Part shown: positions 7,735-10,976 of the stretch, one piece after another | Numbering within the stretch: the stretch's first letter is position 1 | How the letters are laid out: each line of letters begins with the position of its first letter | Assembly: GCA_934546685.1 (NCBI GenBank) | Contig: CAKTEB010000081.1 | Location: forward strand, 1 to 10,976 | Reading direction: 5' to 3' | DNA from: an uncultured Oscillospiraceae bacterium | GTDB taxonomy: Bacteria; Bacillota; Clostridia; Oscillospirales; Oscillospiraceae | DNA: 10,976 nt | Translations under genes and position numbers: made by a program | The notes under the pieces: model-generated | The model's input: the letters and a program-made list of their open reading frames with translations, nothing else | Database searches by the model: none | What the model was told of the DNA's origin: nothing

Positions 7735-7763
7735 ATTATAACAGGCCATAGGGGCAGATGCAA
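7735..7763 (-). promoter_or_regulatory. Probable promoter of the ZIP gene
   Basis: On the minus strand TTGCAT (7758-7763), 17 bases, then a perfect TATAAT (7735-7740). It would give a leader of about 78 bases carrying the dyads. A weaker alternative is TTGTCG (7716-7721) with TATACC (7693-7698), also 17 bases apart. Confidence 0.5.
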
Positions 7764-7783
7764 GAGCGGCGGCTCCAGAACCG

Positions 7784-7827
7784 AAAAAATCTCCCGCAGA
7801 CGGCGTGTCCGCGGGAGATGCGTTTTT
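7784..7827 (-). terminator. Intrinsic terminator of the SLH surface-protein gene
   Basis: A 9-bp perfect stem, ATCTCCCGC (7789-7797) with GCGGGAGAT (7811-7819), extends inward by four more pairs including one G-U. There are A and T runs on both sides, so it could work in either direction. It lies just after the stop codon at 7836 and separates this gene from the ZIP gene downstream. Confidence 0.9.
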
Positions 7828-7835
7828 TGGGGAAA

Positions 7836-10133
7836 TTACTTGGCGGCCCGGTATAGGAACGTTACAGCCTGAGCCCGGGTGCAGGGAAGGTCAGGGCTGA
7901 ATGTCTTATCGCCAGTTCCCAGGGTAATGCCCTGCTCCACGGCCCAGGCCACGGCCCCGGCGTAATAGGCGTCCTGGGGGACGTCGGTGAAGCTGGAGGA
8001 CTTGGCGGCCTCAGGCTTCCCGGCGCCGCGCCACTGCATGGTCAGGGCCTGGGCCCGGGTGCAGGGGAGGTCAGGGCTGAACTTGCCGCCGCCGGTGCCC
8101 AGGGTGATGCCCCGCTCTACGGCCCAGGCCACAGCCTTGGCGTAGTAAGCGGTTTCGGGCACATCGGTGAAGCTCGCAAGGCTCGTGGGCTCAGGCTTCC
8201 CGGCCTCGCGCCACAGCATGGTGGCCAGCTGGGCCCGGGTGCAGGTGCCGTCCGGGTCAAAGAGATCCTCCGCCACGCCGTTGGTAATGTCCTTCTGGGC
8301 GGCCCACTGGACTGCGTCGTAATAGTAGGCGTCCTTGCTGACGTCCTTGAAGGACTTGACCTCAGGGGTGGGAGTGGGGTCAGGCGTGGGTTCCGGATCG
8401 GGGGTAGGCTTGGGATCCTTTTCTGTCAGGGCGCTGATGGCATCGGTAATGGCCTTGGCCATAGCGTCTACCTCGTCCTGCTGGGTGATGTTCTTGGTGC
8501 GGTCAACTGCGTCAATGGCGGCAGTTACGGCGGAGAAGTCCTTGTAGTTGGACTTGTCCAGCGCACCAGCCTTGGCAATGGCTGCGTCTACCGCAGTGTA
8601 GTCAGCGGGCTTGTACTCCAGTGTGGAAAGTGCGGCTTCGATGGCATCGGCCATAGCATCTACCTTGGACTGGTCAATAATAGGATAGCCACGCATGACC
8701 TTTGCAGTTGCGGCGGTTAGAGCCTCAACGGAAGCGTCAGTATACAGGGTCAAGTCGGTAGGCACCTTTGCCAATACGGTATCGACATTACTATAGTCAG
8801 CGGGCTCAGCACCGCAATAGGGAGTCGTGCCGCTGTGGAAAGTCCAGGTATTATCAGTATTACCGGCGTTTAAGTCGGTGACAAACTCCTGCTGTTGCAT
8901 TTCAGTGAGGGACTTTTCAGTAGTAGTTTCGTAATTGCTTTTGAAGCCAATGTTTACATCGCTGAAATAGCAATTCGTGACGGAGCTACGCTTCATTGCA
9001 TCCTGATAAGAAAAAGCATAGGAATATGCCGGTTTGCCAGTCAGAGTACCCGTTGTGTAGCAATTTGTTATTGACCCGTAATTAGCTGAACCAGCTCCAT
9101 CAGTTGCTGCAAAAGAGCCCATAGCGGAACCAGGGTTAACCACATTACCAGTTGCGTAGCAATTCTTGATGTTTAGACCGGCGATACTACCAGCAAAGCC
9201 TCCTGCGTAGGAACCACCCGATACATTGCCAGTTGCATAGCATCCGCTGATGACTGTGTCTTCCATTGTGTCGCCGTTGCCTTTACCAATAAAACCGCCG
9301 ACATTAGCACCAACGCGTGGATCATAAGTAACTTCTAGGGATACATCAGCTCTGCTAAACTCGATTTTTGAGGATGTACCTAATTCACCAATGAAGCCGC
9401 CGATAGAACCTCTACCGGATTTTTCAGTAATGCTGCCGGAGACACTACAGCCATAAATTGAAGAATCTCCATTTAGAGTACCTAAAAGACCGCCAATCCA
9501 ATAGGCAAGGGCCCAGCTACCGGAAGTAGTTATGGTAAGCGATAGATTGGTAGCGTGGCAGTTTTTAATGGGGCCTCCGGCATAACCAGCAAGTGCGCCT
9601 GCCTGACCAACTACATAACCATAGGTAAGTGGGACAGTACCATAAATAGTAACAGTATCGAGATACAAATTATCAATTTGTCCATCAGCTGCACCAAATA
9701 GACCGAATACGTCTGCTTCCAGAGGTTGGTCAGCTGTTCCGATTGCAAGGTTGGAGATAGTATGACCATCACCAGCGAAGGTTCCGGCGAATACCCGATA
9801 ATCTTCGTCTACGAGTAACGCGTTGGCAAATGTATTTCCAATAGGTGTCCACTGCTGATTATTAAGGTCAATATCAGCAGTCAATTCGAAATACTGATCC
9901 TCGCAAGCGTCTCCATTATTTACGACGCTCGCCAAATACGCCAGCTGTGCGCCAGTGGCAATTTGGTAGGGATCATCTTCTGTGCCAGTACCGCCGTCAA
10001 AGGCTGCCGCAACGGTTCCGTCCCAAGTATCTACAGAGCCCGCGACGTCCGCCGCCCACCCCGGGATGGGCATCAGGCTCAGGCACAAGGCCAGAGCCAG
10101 AATAATCCCTGTGAGCCTCCATTTTGTTTTCAT
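7836..10133 (-). CDS. Secreted SLH-anchored surface protein with GLUG-type and FIVAR-like repeats
   Basis: A 765-residue exported protein held on the cell wall by SLH domains, which bind secondary cell-wall polymer. Order: signal peptide (1 to ~28, MKTKWRLTGIILALALCLSL...GWAA); GLUG-type beta-helix region (~29-443) with the TEDDPYQIATGAQLAYLA entry motif and many GGF-G and NCYATGNV units; two FIVAR-like helical repeats (444-508, 509-571), each opening PADY; a Pro/Thr/Asp linker (572-594); three SLH repeats (595-654, 655-714, 715-765) carrying CTRAQ where TRAE is usual. No catalytic domain is seen, so adhesion or surface-layer structure is likely; the ligand is unknown. The ATG at 10133 is chosen because GGAGG lies seven bases upstream. 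An in-frame ATG at 10151 would place that site inside the gene. It has its own promoter and terminator. The GLUG part is much AT-richer than the ends. Confidence 0.92.
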   Translation of the reverse strand: MKTKWRLTGIILALALCLSLMPIPGWAADVAGSVDTWDGTVAAAFDGGTGTEDDPYQIATGAQLAYLASVVNNGDACEDQYFELTADIDLNNQQWTPIGNTFANALLVDEDYRVFAGTFAGDGHTISNLAIGTADQPLEADVFGLFGAADGQIDNLYLDTVTIYGTVPLTYGYVVGQAGALAGYAGGPIKNCHATNLSLTITTSGSWALAYWIGGLLGTLNGDSSIYGCSVSGSITEKSGRGSIGGFIGELGTSSKIEFSRADVSLEVTYDPRVGANVGGFIGKGNGDTMEDTVISGCYATGNVSGGSYAGGFAGSIAGLNIKNCYATGNVVNPGSAMGSFAATDGAGSANYGSITNCYTTGTLTGKPAYSYAFSYQDAMKRSSVTNCYFSDVNIGFKSNYETTTEKSLTEMQQQEFVTDLNAGNTDNTWTFHSGTTPYCGAEPADYSNVDTVLAKVPTDLTLYTDASVEALTAATAKVMRGYPIIDQSKVDAMADAIEAALSTLEYKPADYTAVDAAIAKAGALDKSNYKDFSAVTAAIDAVDRTKNITQQDEVDAMAKAITDAISALTEKDPKPTPDPEPTPDPTPTPEVKSFKDVSKDAYYYDAVQWAAQKDITNGVAEDLFDPDGTCTRAQLATMLWREAGKPEPTSLASFTDVPETAYYAKAVAWAVERGITLGTGGGKFSPDLPCTRAQALTMQWRGAGKPEAAKSSSFTDVPQDAYYAGAVAWAVEQGITLGTGDKTFSPDLPCTRAQAVTFLYRAAK
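7839..8351 (-). repeat. Three tandem SLH-coding repeats
   Basis: SLH1 is coded by 8172-8351, SLH2 by 7992-8171 and SLH3 by 7839-7991, a period of 180 bases. SLH2 and SLH3 are the closest pair at both levels: FTDVP, AVAWAVE, GITLGTG and SPDLPCTRAQA are shared. SLH1 is more diverged, with DITNGVAEDLFDPDGT in place of the GITLGTG block. Confidence 0.9.
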
Positions 10134-10165
10134 AGGGTCGCCTCCGTTCATAATTCTGTAATGCC

Positions 10166-10194
10166 ATCATACGACATTTTAATACAGATTGCAA
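10166..10194 (-). promoter_or_regulatory. Promoter of the SLH surface-protein gene
   Basis: On the minus strand TTGCAA (10189-10194), 17 bases, then TATGAT (10166-10171), 32 bases before the ATG at 10133. It lies in an AT-rich gap of 133 bases after the hybrid gene's stop, in which no terminator hairpin is seen. Confidence 0.65.
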
Positions 10195-10266
10195 TAGAGA
10201 TTGCGGTGATTCCCATGATTTAATTATGATAAATTTTACGATTTGGGGGAAAGGAATGGTCTTATG

Positions 10267-10976
10267 TCAACTATTTCTCTTTTTCTTGTAGCCGCAGTCG
10301 CAGTAGGGCCCGCCGGAGGCGAGGGTATACTGCCGCTGGAAGTCCACCACGCACATGGCGTCGGCCATGGTGTAGTCCAAATGACATAGGGCCGGAGTCA
10401 GGTCATAGAGCCCCAGCTCCTTCATGAGGACGCAGATGCCGCACCGGTAGAACCGGGCCTCATAGCCGTTTCCGCCCGGGTAGGGCAGGAAGTCCATGTT
10501 CCAGGAATAGGGGTTCCGATCCGCGGCCCGGAGGGCGGCGTTGGCCTTCATGTGCGCGATATCCTTGGGGGTGAACTTGGTATTGCCGCCCTGGCGGAAG
10601 GCCCAGCGGGCGGGGGCGGTCATCATGGCCTTGGCGTAATACTCCGTCAGGGGCTCCACCTGGGGGCGCTCCGGCATACATAGGATGAACGCGGCCAGGA
10701 TGGTGAGAAACGCGCCGATGGGCTCCACCACCCCGGAGAGCACCCCGCCCCAGAAGGCCCGGGATTTCTTCATGCCCTCGGCCCGCAGGGGCATGGAGAT
10801 GATGGCCCCCTCCGGGAAGTTCTGGATGGCGATGCCCAGGGACAGCGCAAGGGCCCCGGCGGCGGTGATCTGGGCCTGACCGGAGAGATAGCCCGCATTG
10901 ACCACGCCCACGGCCATGCCCTCGGGGATATTGTGGAGGGTCACGGCCAGAACCATCATGGTGGTGCGCCGGAGCT
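10267..10976 (-). CDS. Hybrid ORF: ZIP transporter core fused in frame to C-terminal part of an ATC-hydrolase-family protein (start beyond window)
   Basis: The frame is open from the right edge to the stop at 10267. Its first 95 or so residues (10691-10976) repeat the ZIP core: HNIPEG, QNFPEG and the start of the next helix up to GAFLTILAA. There the sequence switches to FILCMPERPQVEPL and continues as the last ~141 residues of an L-2-amino-thiazoline-4-carboxylic acid hydrolase-type protein (PF14196). Support for that family is NPYSWNMDFLP, YRCGICVLMKELGLYDLTPALCHLDYTMADAM and the end TLASGGPYCDCGY (CDFRY is usual). The hydrolase N-terminus is missing and the ZIP part lacks its last helices, so neither activity is expected. 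No stop codon or frameshift interrupts the joint. The true start lies beyond the window. Recombination product, remnant and assembly error are all possible. Confidence 0.75.
   Translation of the reverse strand, partial: LRRTTMMVLAVTLHNIPEGMAVGVVNAGYLSGQAQITAAGALALSLGIAIQNFPEGAIISMPLRAEGMKKSRAFWGGVLSGVVEPIGAFLTILAAFILCMPERPQVEPLTEYYAKAMMTAPARWAFRQGGNTKFTPKDIAHMKANAALRAADRNPYSWNMDFLPYPGGNGYEARFYRCGICVLMKELGLYDLTPALCHLDYTMADAMCVVDFQRQYTLASGGPYCDCGYKKKRNS
10691..10976 (-). repeat. Direct repeat, copy B (inside the hybrid ORF, runs off the window)
   Basis: Same orientation as copy A (7052-7337), offset 3,639 bases. Of the 7 differences, six are silent in the ZIP frame and one changes Tyr to Asn (GVVYAG to GVVNAG). 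The junction with the hydrolase fragment is at about 10690/10691. Confidence 0.95.

Noticed and set aside
7836..10151. Longer form of the surface protein starting at the ATG at 10151
   Set aside because: The GGAGG lies between this ATG and the one at 10133, and the signal peptide begins naturally with MKTKW at the latter.
10265..10270. TTGACA on the minus strand near the end of the hybrid ORF
   Set aside because: No -10 hexamer lies 16-18 bases downstream; the TTGCAA/TATGAT pair closer to the surface gene is a better promoter.

Overview
The window looks like chromosome from a GC-rich, Gram-positive gut anaerobe of the Clostridia, most likely Oscillospirales (Flavonifractor/Oscillibacter-like). 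The pointers are GGAGG ribosome binding sites, TTGnnn/TATnnT promoters with 17-base spacers, three SLH cassettes of the PCTRAQ type, an M16C presequence-protease-like peptidase and an ATC-hydrolase-family fragment. This placement is an inference from gene style. No rRNA, tRNA, CRISPR array, transposase or phage gene is visible.

Left part (1-3775): an MFS transporter, cut by the left edge, reads leftward and is divergent from a GyrI-like small-molecule-binding protein. Next comes a rightward SDF-family (GltP/DctA-type) symporter with an N-terminal extension resembling a decayed RsbW-type ATPase domain. It is driven by a perfect consensus promoter whose spacer holds a perfect 18-base palindrome. 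Two strong hairpins, one serving each strand, close off this gene and the convergent gene to its right.

Middle part (3776-7650): two leftward genes, an M16C metallopeptidase of about 954 residues and a ZIP (GufA-like) metal transporter. Dyad sequences sit in the ZIP gene's promoter and leader.

Right part (7836-10976): a leftward secreted SLH surface protein (GLUG-type repeats, two FIVAR-like helical repeats, Pro/Thr linker, three SLH repeats) has its own promoter and terminator. Its central region is clearly AT-richer than its ends. At the right edge is a hybrid reading frame: its start is a second, about 97.6% identical copy of the core of the ZIP gene, joined in frame to the last ~141 residues of an ATC-hydrolase-family protein. 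The two ZIP segments are direct repeats 3,639 bp apart, so the surface-protein gene lies inside a unit that recombination could delete.

The genes do not form one pathway. They read as separate units: small-molecule transport and resistance, dicarboxylate uptake, peptide turnover, metal uptake and cell-surface display. The two most unusual things are the sensor-like domain on the SDF transporter and the ZIP duplication with its in-frame fusion. I saw no convincing complete new multi-gene system.
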